DNA of 54,920 nt from an uncultured Francisella sp. (lineage in GTDB: Bacteria; Pseudomonadota; Gammaproteobacteria; Burkholderiales; Neisseriaceae): contig CALUCM010000008.1 in assembly GCA_943914555.1 (NCBI GenBank), positions 1-54,920 on the forward strand, read 5' to 3'. A program made the position numbers and the translations under genes. How positions within the stretch are numbered: position 1 is the stretch's first letter; the number at the start of each line of letters is the position of its first letter. Under the pieces are notes generated by a model. It saw nothing but the letters and a program-made list of their open reading frames with translations. It was not told the DNA's origin and did no database searches. This document shows, one piece after another, positions 45,439-53,389 of this stretch.

Positions 45439-45694
45439 ACTCACTAAAATTAATAAAACATACAAAAACTGATAGTTTTTAATTTTTATTAATTCTTACA
45501 TAAATTTTAATAAGAGAGGCTATTATAATCAGCCATTAAAGCTTGTCAATACTTAATGCTAGTCATAATCTGACTCCATACCTTAGTAATTAGATCTGCA
45601 CCTCCTCATTTGCCAGTTAATTTTATGTTTTAACCATCTTGGTGATATACTCTATTGAGATATGATTGACATGATTTAGTCATCAGGGATATCT

Positions 45695-46855
45695 ATGGAA
45701 TCTTGGCAGTTGCCCGACTATATTTCAGACCTTTTGCCGCCGCAAGCACGCGAACTTGAAATTCTTAAATCAAACTGTTTGCAACTTTTTCACTCCTACG
45801 GCTACGAGTTAGCGGCCCCACCTCTTTTAGAGTTTGCTAGATCATTATTGGTTGATCATGATAGCGGCCTAGAAAAAGAAATAATTCAAGTGGCTGATCA
45901 AATCAGCGGGCAGCGTTTGGGGATCCGTTCCGATATTACTACCCAAATCACCCGTATTGATGCGCATTTGTCACATGCTCAGGAAATTCGCCGCTTCTGC
46001 TATGCCGGCCCTACTTTAAAAGCCATTCCGCAGTCCATCACTCGTGGTAACAGAGAACCTTTACAACTAGGAGCAGAAATATACGGTTATCTCGGTATTG
46101 AAGCTGATATTGAACTAATAGAATTGATGTTAGCCTGTGTTAATACTCTAGAAATTCAACCAACGTTAAGTCTCGGACACATTGGCATTTTTAACTGTTT
46201 GGTCAAAGAAAGTTCTCTGCCTACTGAAGCTTTACCAGAACTAATTGAATTACTTAATTTAAAAGCAACTTCAGCGGTTGATCATTTTTTATCTCCCTTT
46301 AATTTAGCCCAGGCGTTGCACCAATCCTTTGTCACACTCTCTTCTTTGTATGGTGAAAATGAGATATTAAGCAAAGCCAAACAATTGCTTATTAAGCACC
46401 CTGATATCGAAACTGCGCTTAATGAGTTGACCGAGGTTGCTTCTTATTTTAAAAATATTCCACTATATATAGAATTAGCAGAGTTACGTGATGATCGTTA
46501 CCACACCGGCTTATTATATGGAGTACATGTCCAAGGGCATGCTAGTTTTCTCACTAAAGGAGGGCGATACAATGGTCTAGGGCGATTTTTCGGCCAAGCA
46601 AGAGCTGCCACCGGTTTTAGCTTAGATCTAAAGGATTTTCTGCCGTGGTTGCCTAAAGAAAACCAATATACGCCAATTACAATTAGCTTTAAAGAATACA
46701 CCAATGCTGCAGATTTTGTTGCTAAACTAAGAAAGGAAGGCGAAGTGGTGATTGTGGATTATTCTACAGGGCATCGAGAAACTTCATCGCACTGCTTGCG
46801 CCAAATAAAATGGCGCAATGAACAATGGACAGTTGTTCCTTGTATTGAATCCTAA
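45695..46855 (+). CDS. hisZ: ATP phosphoribosyltransferase regulatory subunit
   Basis: Histidyl-tRNA-synthetase-like subunit that forms the hetero-octameric ATP phosphoribosyltransferase with a short HisG, the first step of histidine synthesis. The class II fold motifs are QLPDYISDLLPPQARELE at the start, LGIRSDITTQITRID near residue 90 and RYNGLGRFFGQARAATGFS near 300, but catalytic synthetase motifs are incomplete, as expected for HisZ. It has 386 residues. No other his gene is visible. Location directly before purA is the usual betaproteobacterial arrangement. Confidence 0.95.
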   Translation: MESWQLPDYISDLLPPQARELEILKSNCLQLFHSYGYELAAPPLLEFARSLLVDHDSGLEKEIIQVADQISGQRLGIRSDITTQITRIDAHLSHAQEIRRFCYAGPTLKAIPQSITRGNREPLQLGAEIYGYLGIEADIELIELMLACVNTLEIQPTLSLGHIGIFNCLVKESSLPTEALPELIELLNLKATSAVDHFLSPFNLAQALHQSFVTLSSLYGENEILSKAKQLLIKHPDIETALNELTEVASYFKNIPLYIELAELRDDRYHTGLLYGVHVQGHASFLTKGGRYNGLGRFFGQARAATGFSLDLKDFLPWLPKENQYTPITISFKEYTNAADFVAKLRKEGEVVIVDYSTGHRETSSHCLRQIKWRNEQWTVVPCIES

Positions 46856-46877
46856 TAAATTAATTTTAGAGAATAAT

Positions 46878-48179
46878 ATGTCTAGAAATATCGTTGTTAT
46901 AGGTGCTCAATGGGGGGATGAAGGAAAAGGAAAAATTGTCGATCTACTCACTCCACAAGTTGCGGCTGTAGTTCGTTTTCAAGGTGGGCATAATGCTGGG
47001 CATACTTTATGGGTCGATGGCAAACGCACTGTTTTACGTTTAATTCCTTCTGGTATATTACATGAGCAGGTAAAATGCTTTATCGGTTCAGGTGTTGTGA
47101 TTTCTCCACAAGAGTTATTTAAAGAGATTCATGAACTAGAAAAAGCAGGCATTAGGGTGCACAATCGTCTATTGATCGCTCCTACCTGTCCTTTAATTCT
47201 TCCTTATCATGTTGCCATTGACCATGCCCGAGAACACTCACGCGGCGCACAAAAAATAGGGACCACTGGTCGCGGCATCGGTCCTGCTTATGAAGACAAA
47301 GTGGCAAGACGTGCTTTACGCGTTTTAGATTTATTCGAACCTGAATTATTTGCCCAGCGCTTAAAGGAAAATTTGGCTATTTATAACTGTCAGTTCAAGC
47401 ACCTATACCACACTGCAGAACTTGCCTTTGATCCCATTTATCAAGATTGTATGCATTATGCCCAGCAAATGAAACCGTTTGTAGAAGATGTTTCCCTTCA
47501 CTTAAATCAATACATACAGGCTGGAAAAAGCATTCTTTTTGAAGGAGCACAGGGCTCCTTATTGGATATTGACTATGGCACCTATCCTTTTGTGACCTCA
47601 AGCAATTGTCTTGCTGGCGCTGCTGCTGTTGGTTCAGGTGTGGCATCAAAATCTTTGCATTATGTTTTGGGGATTGTCAAAGCTTATGCTACTCGCGTTG
47701 GTTCAGGCCCTTTTCCCACTGAGCTTTTGGATGAAAAAGGTGCTTATCTGGCCAGTAAAGGACATGAGTTTGGTTCTGTGACTGGAAGATCTCGCCGCTG
47801 CGGCTGGTTTGATGCTGTCGCTCTTAAACGGACAGTAGAATTAAATGGCATCAATGGCTTGTGTGTGACCAAACTAGATGTGATGGATGGTATGGAAGAT
47901 ATTAAAATCTGTGTAGGTTACGAGCTAGATGGGAAAAAAATTGAGCAGCTGCCTTTTGGAGCCCATGCAATATCGCACTGCCAACCAATATATGAAAGTT
48001 GGCCAGGATGGCAAAAAAGCACCGCTGGCATAAAAAACTATGACGAACTTCCTAGTAATGCCAAAGCTTATCTTTCTCGCCTAGCATCTCTTTGCAAGGC
48101 GCCCATTGCTTTTATTTCAACAGGACCTGATCGAGAGGAGACCATCGTGCTACAAAACCCCCTTGACGAAACAGCTTAG
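46878..48179 (+). CDS. purA: Adenylosuccinate synthetase
   Basis: Joins IMP and aspartate using GTP, the first committed step to AMP. The start ATG at 46878 gives the family N-terminus SRNIVVIGAQWGDEGKGKIV, with catalytic Asp and the GTP loop. GGHNAGHTLW is at about 38, GTTGRGIGPAYEDKVAR near 130 and GSVTGRSRRCGWFD near 300. Length is 433 residues. An open frame extends 20 codons upstream into hisZ, but AGAGAA and homology favour the internal ATG. Confidence 0.98.
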   Translation: MSRNIVVIGAQWGDEGKGKIVDLLTPQVAAVVRFQGGHNAGHTLWVDGKRTVLRLIPSGILHEQVKCFIGSGVVISPQELFKEIHELEKAGIRVHNRLLIAPTCPLILPYHVAIDHAREHSRGAQKIGTTGRGIGPAYEDKVARRALRVLDLFEPELFAQRLKENLAIYNCQFKHLYHTAELAFDPIYQDCMHYAQQMKPFVEDVSLHLNQYIQAGKSILFEGAQGSLLDIDYGTYPFVTSSNCLAGAAAVGSGVASKSLHYVLGIVKAYATRVGSGPFPTELLDEKGAYLASKGHEFGSVTGRSRRCGWFDAVALKRTVELNGINGLCVTKLDVMDGMEDIKICVGYELDGKKIEQLPFGAHAISHCQPIYESWPGWQKSTAGIKNYDELPSNAKAYLSRLASLCKAPIAFISTGPDREETIVLQNPLDETA

Positions 48180-48221
48180 AAGGTGCTAAAAAGAAAGCAC
48201 TCCAGTGCATCAAAAAGTTTT

Positions 48222-48575
48222 ATGAAAAAATTACTGCTATTTAGTTTATGCTCTTTTATCTTACCTTATACTTATGCGGGCGCCAAACAGTCGTTAGCTG
48301 ACTTTGGCAAAATGCTTAAAACTCAGCAATGGGCTATTGCTAAAAGTTGCGAAAAAGTCCTCTATGATTCTAGCCACAAGCTCAATGCAACCAGCAAACA
48401 ATTAGTGAAAGATCATTGTGCTTGTGTTGCTCGTACTACCAGCAATCATCCTGCTTTTATTAAAAAAATGTATCATATTGCGCAACACTCCAGATCAAAA
48501 AATGAATACACCAGCAGAATGGAAGCAGTCGGTAAGGAGATTGCTGACTATTGTCAAAAAATAGTGAATCCTTAG
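48222..48575 (+). CDS. Small secreted four-Cys protein, paralog A
   Basis: A 117-residue protein with a signal peptide (MKKLLLFSLCSF to about TYAGA). The mature part has cysteines spaced C, CxC and C in KSCEKV, KDHCACVARTT and DYCQKIV, and ends helically. A second protein 170 bases downstream has the same layout, so the two are paralogs. I do not recognise the family. A GTG at 48183 would add 13 residues before the signal peptide, which is less likely. It follows purA closely and may share its transcript. Confidence 0.7.
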   Translation: MKKLLLFSLCSFILPYTYAGAKQSLADFGKMLKTQQWAIAKSCEKVLYDSSHKLNATSKQLVKDHCACVARTTSNHPAFIKKMYHIAQHSRSKNEYTSRMEAVGKEIADYCQKIVNP

Positions 48576-48746
48576 ATAGACAAACTGCTATGCCCTTTGT
48601 TTTTATCTGGGACATCTCATTGTCTGCCCACTTTTTAATATTTATTTCGCAATTTGAGGCTAATTCTGTAGTGAAACAGTGAAACTATTTATCATTAGAT
48701 GAGTCATAGTAACCAATTAATATATTTATCAACAAAGGAGAAAATC

Positions 48747-49124
48747 ATGAGACAAAGATTATCTATTCTGTTATTGGGTTTAAGCGTTTCGAGTTTAACA
48801 ACTGCTGCTCCTGCGCAACAAGCAAAGCTAGTAGTGCCAACTAAAGCGCAATTTGTGCAGATTTTAAGACAGCAACAAAATCAACTAACCAACACTTGTA
48901 ATCAGCAAAACTTAAGTCGTTTACCAAAAAAAGATGCGAAGACTAAGCAAATAGTCAGTCTCTTTTGTTCTTGCGTTAGTAAGACAGTTACTACCAACCC
49001 AAGCTATGTGGATAAGCAATACCAAATTCAATTAAGGGCGAAGAATCCACAAGAAGCCATTAGCAAATCAAAAAGCTTAGTTCAACAAGCAGTGAATTCT
49101 TGCCAACAACACATTAGCAAGTAA
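48747..49124 (+). CDS. Small secreted four-Cys protein, paralog B
   Basis: A 125-residue protein with a signal peptide (MRQRLSILLLGLSVS to about TTAAPA) and the same C, CxC, C pattern: TNTCNQQ, SLFCSCVSKTVTTNP and NSCQQHI. Alignment with its neighbour is clear around KQLVKDHCACVARTTSNHP and KQIVSLFCSCVSKTVTTNP. AAAGGAG six bases before the ATG supports the start, and a strong terminator follows. The periplasmic function is unknown. Confidence 0.75.
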   Translation: MRQRLSILLLGLSVSSLTTAAPAQQAKLVVPTKAQFVQILRQQQNQLTNTCNQQNLSRLPKKDAKTKQIVSLFCSCVSKTVTTNPSYVDKQYQIQLRAKNPQEAISKSKSLVQQAVNSCQQHISK

Positions 49125-49142
49125 TTTACCTCTTCAAATACA

Positions 49143-49182
49143 TGCAGCAGTTTTTAATGAAAAAACTGCTGCAATTTTATTT
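49143..49182 (+). terminator. Strong terminator after the four-Cys pair
   Basis: A perfect 13-bp stem (TGCAGCAGTTTTT at 49143-49155 with AAAAACTGCTGCA at 49161-49173) is followed by ATTTTATTTCTATT. It lies between convergent genes and can also stop dapD transcripts. Confidence 0.85.
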
Positions 49183-49192
49183 CTATTGTACG

Positions 49193-50020
49193 TTATACCC
49201 CTCGCAAAAGTTCATTAGGCCCCACCTTAGAAAGTGTCTTGCAATCAACTCTTTTGACAATAACGGCACAGTTTAAGCTATAAGCGCCATTACTGCTGGG
49301 TAAACTACCAGCTACAACAACTGATCCTTTAGGCACTCGGCCATAAACAATATTGCCTGTTTCCCTATCATATATCTTGGTAGATTGACCGATGAATACA
49401 CCCATGGAAATCACACTGCCTTCTTCCACCACCACACCTTCCACAATTTCAGAACGTGCTCCAATAAAACAGTGATCTTCGATAATAGTAGGTGCCGCTT
49501 GCAACGGTTCCAACACGCCCCCAATCCCTACTCCTCCAGACAAATGGACATTCTTGCCAATTTGCGCACAAGAACCAACTGTGGCCCAGGTATCAACCAT
49601 GGTGCCTTCATCAACATAAGCACCTATATTAATAAAAGAAGGCATTAGCACCACATTCTTAGCAATATAAGCCCCTTTTCTCGCTACTGCCCCAGGAACC
49701 ACACGTAAAGAATTGTTGATAAAATCTCTCTCCTGCCAATCATAAAACTTACTCTTAACCTTATCAAAATAACGATGCACGCCACCTTCACTCACCTGAT
49801 TAGGTATTAGGCGAAAAGAAAGCAATATTGCTTTTTTCAACCACTCATGCACTTGCCAGCCAGATTCTGTTTTTTCCGCAACGCGTAGATGTCCGTTATC
49901 TAAATCTTCGAGAACCGAAATAACGGCATCTTTAAGCTCTTTAGGGGTGTTTTGGGGGTGATATATGTCTCTTTTTTCAAAGGCATGTTCAATAACTGTT
50001 TTGATGTCTTGTTCACTCAT
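49193..50020 (-). CDS. dapD: Tetrahydrodipicolinate N-succinyltransferase
   Basis: Succinylates tetrahydrodipicolinate in the diaminopimelate/lysine pathway. The left-handed beta-helix hexapeptide repeats are seen through VVPGAVARKGAYIAKNVVLM, INIGAYVDEGTMVDTWATVG and SGGVGIGGVLEPLQAAPTII. It has 275 residues, normal length. It is a single gene with its start about 130 bases from the tmRNA gene, which runs the other way. Confidence 0.98.
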   Translation of the reverse strand: MSEQDIKTVIEHAFEKRDIYHPQNTPKELKDAVISVLEDLDNGHLRVAEKTESGWQVHEWLKKAILLSFRLIPNQVSEGGVHRYFDKVKSKFYDWQERDFINNSLRVVPGAVARKGAYIAKNVVLMPSFINIGAYVDEGTMVDTWATVGSCAQIGKNVHLSGGVGIGGVLEPLQAAPTIIEDHCFIGARSEIVEGVVVEEGSVISMGVFIGQSTKIYDRETGNIVYGRVPKGSVVVAGSLPSSNGAYSLNCAVIVKRVDCKTLSKVGPNELLRGV

Positions 50021-50123
50021 AAATTTCTCCTACTTATGTTATGAGAGTGCTTGAAGTTCACTTTTTTACCGGTTTGTATCTGTTGTTATCCATTTATCTA
50101 CAATAAGGCGATACTGAATTTGC

Positions 50124-50129
50124 TATAAT
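50124..50129 (+). promoter_or_regulatory. -10 element of ssrA
   Basis: Perfect TATAAT 26 bases before the tmRNA 5' end. The -35 region is not clear; CAATAA sits at the expected distance. Confidence 0.5.
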
Positions 50130-50154
50130 ACTCTAGTTATTTATCTAAAGATAA

Positions 50155-50516
50155 GGGGGCGACCTGGTTTCGACGGAAACAATGGAGCAAAGCTTGTGCA
50201 TACCGAGATCTCAATTTCTCGTAAAACATTGAACAAAAATAGTCGCAAACGACGAAACTTTTGCTTTAGCTGCTTAAGCTAAGCCGTTGCAGCGGTTGGT
50301 CAATGGACCGTGAGGTGTTAACCTCGGCAATGTCATATCACATTGACTGGTTGATAGGTGGGTCACTTACTTATCAACGAGATTTTAAGGTGACTGGTTT
50401 TTGGTTTGCCTGTCCGTTGGCTAGATCAGAAATAAGATTGAATAAACTGGACTAAGTATGTAGACCACTTTGTGAAAGGTTTTCGGACGGGGGTTCGATT
50501 CCCCCCGCCTCCACCA
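50155..50516 (+). ncRNA. ssrA: Transfer-messenger RNA
   Basis: Rescues stalled ribosomes and tags incomplete proteins. The 5' end GGGGGCGACCTGGTTTCGAC and 3' end with T-arm GTTCGATTC and CCTCCACCA form the alanine-tRNA-like domain. The tag frame at 50245-50277 encodes ANDETFALAA and a stop. Length is about 362 bases. The tag keeps the AND start and ALAA end needed for SspB and ClpXP, and sspB is present in the window. No second copy of the 3' end was seen downstream. Confidence 0.97.
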
Positions 50517-50683
50517 ATCATTATACTTAAGGGTACTCATCGATTTTATTAGATGAGCGTCGTTTGCTCTTGAATTCTCAAGCAAGCAGATAGATCCTCT
50601 GATTTTAGAGGAAATTATATTTTATACAGATCCCTTGGTTAAGCTTAGTTATCAAAGAGTTTAATGTATCGTAAAAAAACAAT

Positions 50684-51073
50684 ATGTGGAAACAAAAAAA
50701 CCTCACCCTACCTCCTAAACCTGCAGGTTTTCATTTAATTACTCAAGAAGTATTGCTGACTATGCCAGAAATTACCAAACTGCATGTGGGGATATTACAT
50801 TTATTTCTTCAACATACCTCTGCAGGCTTAACCATTAACGAAGATGCAGATCCCAGTGTACGTGAAGATTTTAAAAGTTTCATAGATCGTTTGATTCCAG
50901 AAAATCAGACTTATTTTCGTCATACCTTAGAAGGTAGTGATGATATGCCAGCTCATCTAAAATCTAGTTTACTAGGGCATTCTCTTACCATTCCTATTGA
51001 ACATGGCTGCCTATTACTTGTCAGACAAAGCAAGAAGATTATCTTGGGCAGCAACGAGAAGAAGAGCAGTTAG
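50684..51073 (+). CDS. YjbQ/UPF0047 family protein with a damaged C-terminus
   Basis: Family members fold as small beta-rich proteins and are sometimes linked to thiamin-phosphate-synthase-like activity. Conserved segments are present: FLQHTSAGLTINEDADPSVR near residue 45 and HTLEGSDDMPAHLKSSLLGH near 84, then LTIPIEHGCLLL. After this the usual end (GTWQGIYLCEHRD-like) is missing and replaced by VRQSKKIILGSNEKKSS. In the next frame QTKQEDYLGQQRE does resemble the lost end, so a one-base frameshift near 51017-51022 is likely. The start has no strong ribosome binding site. Confidence 0.7.
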   Translation: MWKQKNLTLPPKPAGFHLITQEVLLTMPEITKLHVGILHLFLQHTSAGLTINEDADPSVREDFKSFIDRLIPENQTYFRHTLEGSDDMPAHLKSSLLGHSLTIPIEHGCLLLVRQSKKIILGSNEKKSS

Positions 51074-51093
51074 CCAATATCGATTTACACGCA

Positions 51094-52107
51094 GTGAACC
51101 AAGGAATTGACTTACTCAACAAATACTATCCTGGATTGGGGCAAGCGACTTTCCAACCAGTACAGCAGCTGTTACCAGCCAATCCGCTTATGGCAAGACA
51201 GTGGGCAGATATACCTCAAGACTTTTCACAAGATCAGTATTTGGAAAAAGATAAGTTTCAAAATCCTAATACCCAACCAGAAAACCCAGTAAACAGTGAA
51301 ACTCAGACAAACAAAATCAATCAGCAGCAAGTCACTGATGACACAACAGTATTCTCGCCAGAGAATAATAACCAGTTTGCTATTAGCAAAAACAACATGA
51401 AAAGGTTTTTATTCATGCCTAGTGATCAAATAGAATCTGCTATGAGGCAAGCTGAACAGGACCAAGACCCTGGTTTGCGTATTTGTGCTATCGAATCTTG
51501 TCATGTAGATGCGCGAGGTGCCAAACGCATTGCACAAATGGAAGGAGGAAAATTTAGAGACAAAATCTATGATGATCAAACTGGGGGATATATTACAGAA
51601 TATAAAGAAGGTGCAACTATTGGTTGGGGGCATTTAATTAAAGGCAGAATAGAATTTGAAAAATATAAGAATGGTATTACTGAGGAGGAAGCAATTAGAT
51701 TAAAACAAAAAGATTTAGCAGCTGCCGAGGTAGTGGTGAAGAGCCATATCAAAGTCCCAGTGACTCAAGATATGTATAATGCTTTGGTCTCTAGAGCATA
51801 TAATGGTGGAGGTCAGCATGCATTTAAAGATACAGGCAATGGATCTAAGTTTATTGTTGACTACATTAACTCTGGTAGAAAACTTAGTTTTGATGATCCA
51901 AAAGACAAAGATACGCAGTTATTTATAACTGCCTATCAGCGCTTAGATACTAGTCAACATAATTATATGCGAGGAGTGGAATTTAGAAGAATAAGGGAGT
52001 TAGATATGATGCATCATGATTACAAAGAATATAGTATAAAAACATATGTATCTAGACAATTATATGGGCCTGATAAAAATCCAATCTGGAGAAGAAAATT
52101 TAAATAA
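51094..52107 (+). CDS. Phage-type lysozyme (GH24) with long disordered N-terminus, candidate effector
   Basis: Residues about 140-315 form a T4-lysozyme-type muramidase: catalytic Glu in RIAQMEGGKF (about 150), Asp in IYDDQ (160-161), Thr in ATIGWGHLI (about 175), then ITEEEAIRL, KVPVTQDMYNALVSRAYNGG and GVEFRRIRE. It should cleave peptidoglycan between MurNAc and GlcNAc. The first 130 residues are Gln/Asn/Pro-rich with no signal peptide and no holin beside it, unlike a simple phage lysin. The start is uncertain: the GTG at 51094 lacks a ribosome binding site and the frame is open back to 51001, inside yjbQ. Small exported proteins follow at once. Confidence 0.8.
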   Translation: MNQGIDLLNKYYPGLGQATFQPVQQLLPANPLMARQWADIPQDFSQDQYLEKDKFQNPNTQPENPVNSETQTNKINQQQVTDDTTVFSPENNNQFAISKNNMKRFLFMPSDQIESAMRQAEQDQDPGLRICAIESCHVDARGAKRIAQMEGGKFRDKIYDDQTGGYITEYKEGATIGWGHLIKGRIEFEKYKNGITEEEAIRLKQKDLAAAEVVVKSHIKVPVTQDMYNALVSRAYNGGGQHAFKDTGNGSKFIVDYINSGRKLSFDDPKDKDTQLFITAYQRLDTSQHNYMRGVEFRRIRELDMMHHDYKEYSIKTYVSRQLYGPDKNPIWRRKFK

Positions 52108-52153
52108 TTATTTAAACAGCTTTAGCGTTAGTATGGATGGAGGAAATAACTAT

Positions 52154-52561
52154 ATGTTGAAGAAATCGCTAGTTAAAGTATTGGTGGTTTTCTTTTCGAT
52201 AAACCAAATTTATGGAACTATCCCATTAAATAAATTTAAGTCTGAGGAGTTTTTAACAGATTTTATTGAAACACCAACGCGCTTTATTGTTATTAATCAA
52301 GATAAATGTGACGCGGGTGTAGGCTGTGATAATGTGGTTTATTACGAGATTAACAGAAAAACTGGTAAAACCTTCAAAATTGCCAAAGGTAAAACCATCA
52401 ACGTTGGACCTGATCAGAGCTTCAGGGGTTATGAGTTTACAACAAAAGATAGAAAATCTTTACATACTATAGTAATTCAAGGGGAGTCGCTACTCACCAT
52501 AATGCATCCAAAAACATATAAAATGTTTAGTCAGGAGGAAATTCGAAAATACCTAATGTAA
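52154..52561 (+). CDS. Secreted two-Cys protein, candidate immunity protein 1
   Basis: A 135-residue protein with a signal peptide (MLKKSLVKVLVVFFS to about IYG). GGAGG before the ATG decides the start, although the frame is open upstream. The mature part contains FIETPTRFIVINQDKCDAGVG with a Cys pair and VVYYEINRKTGKTFKI, also present in the next gene, so the two are paralogs. I know no family for them. Export to the periplasm right after a muramidase gene suggests an immunity role; this is inference. Confidence 0.7.
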   Translation: MLKKSLVKVLVVFFSINQIYGTIPLNKFKSEEFLTDFIETPTRFIVINQDKCDAGVGCDNVVYYEINRKTGKTFKIAKGKTINVGPDQSFRGYEFTTKDRKSLHTIVIQGESLLTIMHPKTYKMFSQEEIRKYLM

Positions 52562-52587
52562 TTTTAAATAAAAAGGAGTCAAAATAG

Positions 52588-53043
52588 ATGAATAAAATAT
52601 TTTTGATCAGGATATTATCGCTATTGTTTTTTACATGGCCAGTCTTGGCTAATACTGCTAACAATAAAGATTTTCATGAACCAGAAGCAATTCATTTTCC
52701 TAAAGGCCTGGGACCAGTCCATTTTTTCGAAACACCAACAAGGTATGTTATAGTTGATCCAACGGCATGTGGCCAAGCTAAACTATGTGGTGGTAAAATA
52801 TTGTATTATCAAATAGATAAAAAGACTAATCAGCCGCTGGTCTTGGCGGGAGGCAGTACGGTTAATCAAGGAACGGGATATGCGTTTATAGACCCGCACT
52901 CACAGAAGCGTTATGTATTGCTTAAAATTGTTCGGGAGTCGGGAGATCCTGTTGATGAACCTGGGCGCTTTTATATTACCGACGAGCAAAATAAGGTGCT
53001 GGTTAGAGAAGAAACGCGCTTTTTTAGTACAGATTACATTTAA
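52588..53043 (+). CDS. Secreted two-Cys protein, candidate immunity protein 2
   Basis: A 151-residue paralog of the preceding protein with a signal peptide (MNKIFLIRILSLLFF to about VLA). The shared core reads FFETPTRYVIVDPTACGQAK and ILYYQIDKKTNQPL, with the same two cysteines and a GSTVNQG segment matching GKTINVG. AAGGAG lies 11 bases before the ATG. Tandem paralogs behind one toxin-like gene are typical of immunity arrays; no binding motif to the lysozyme can be seen directly. Confidence 0.7.
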   Translation: MNKIFLIRILSLLFFTWPVLANTANNKDFHEPEAIHFPKGLGPVHFFETPTRYVIVDPTACGQAKLCGGKILYYQIDKKTNQPLVLAGGSTVNQGTGYAFIDPHSQKRYVLLKIVRESGDPVDEPGRFYITDEQNKVLVREETRFFSTDYI

Positions 53044-53296
53044 TAGCTGAAAATTCTACATGCTTATACTTTTTCTAAATTTATAACAATGGCTCTTAGG
53101 TTCAGTGGAAAATTCTCTGCTCAATTTATCTTTTCCACAACAATAGCACATGTCCATGAAGTAGGTTTGCATATTATAACGTAAGTGTTGTTAACACTAT
53201 TACCAATAAAATCAACTATATGGCACAAATGAATAGACATGCACAATTGCTAAGCTAGGGATATGACAACCTACAAGGTGAGATGAGCTTGCCTTA
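53044..53296. other. Gap between the two hydrolase modules
   Basis: About 250 bases. A small hairpin AGTGTT-GTT-AACACT (53184-53198) has no T-tract. Short open frames exist on both strands, but none has a ribosome binding site that I trust. The right end carries AAGGTGAG near 53274, possibly for the short frame at 53297. Confidence 0.4.
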
Positions 53297-53389
53297 ATGC
53301 AAGAGACGTTTAGTCCACGAGATTTGAAGCAAAGTCAGATTAATGCCGTCAAACAACCTGATCAAGCTAAATCACAAAACATGGCATGA
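53297..53389 (+). CDS. 30-residue leader-like frame overlapping the next gene
   Basis: Encodes a polar Gln/Lys/Ser-rich 30-mer (MQETFSPRDLKQSQINAVKQ and onward) whose stop overlaps the next ATG as ATGA. Its composition resembles the Gln/Asn-rich start of the following protein. It is either a short coupled gene or the original N-terminus of that protein separated by a one-base shift. AAGGTGAG lies too far upstream to be convincing. Confidence 0.35.
   Translation: MQETFSPRDLKQSQINAVKQPDQAKSQNMA

Noticed and set aside
50494..50516. The tmRNA 3' end as an integration site for the right-edge island
   Set aside because: tmRNA genes are common integration sites, but I saw no repeat of this end downstream within the window and no integrase, and the intact first part of yjbQ lies between.
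53056..53172. A 38-codon minus-strand frame with four Cys, resembling a zinc ribbon (MDMCYCCGKDKL)
   Set aside because: It has no ribosome binding site, TATAAT abuts the ATG, and it is too short to tell from chance; a competing 31-codon frame exists on the other strand.
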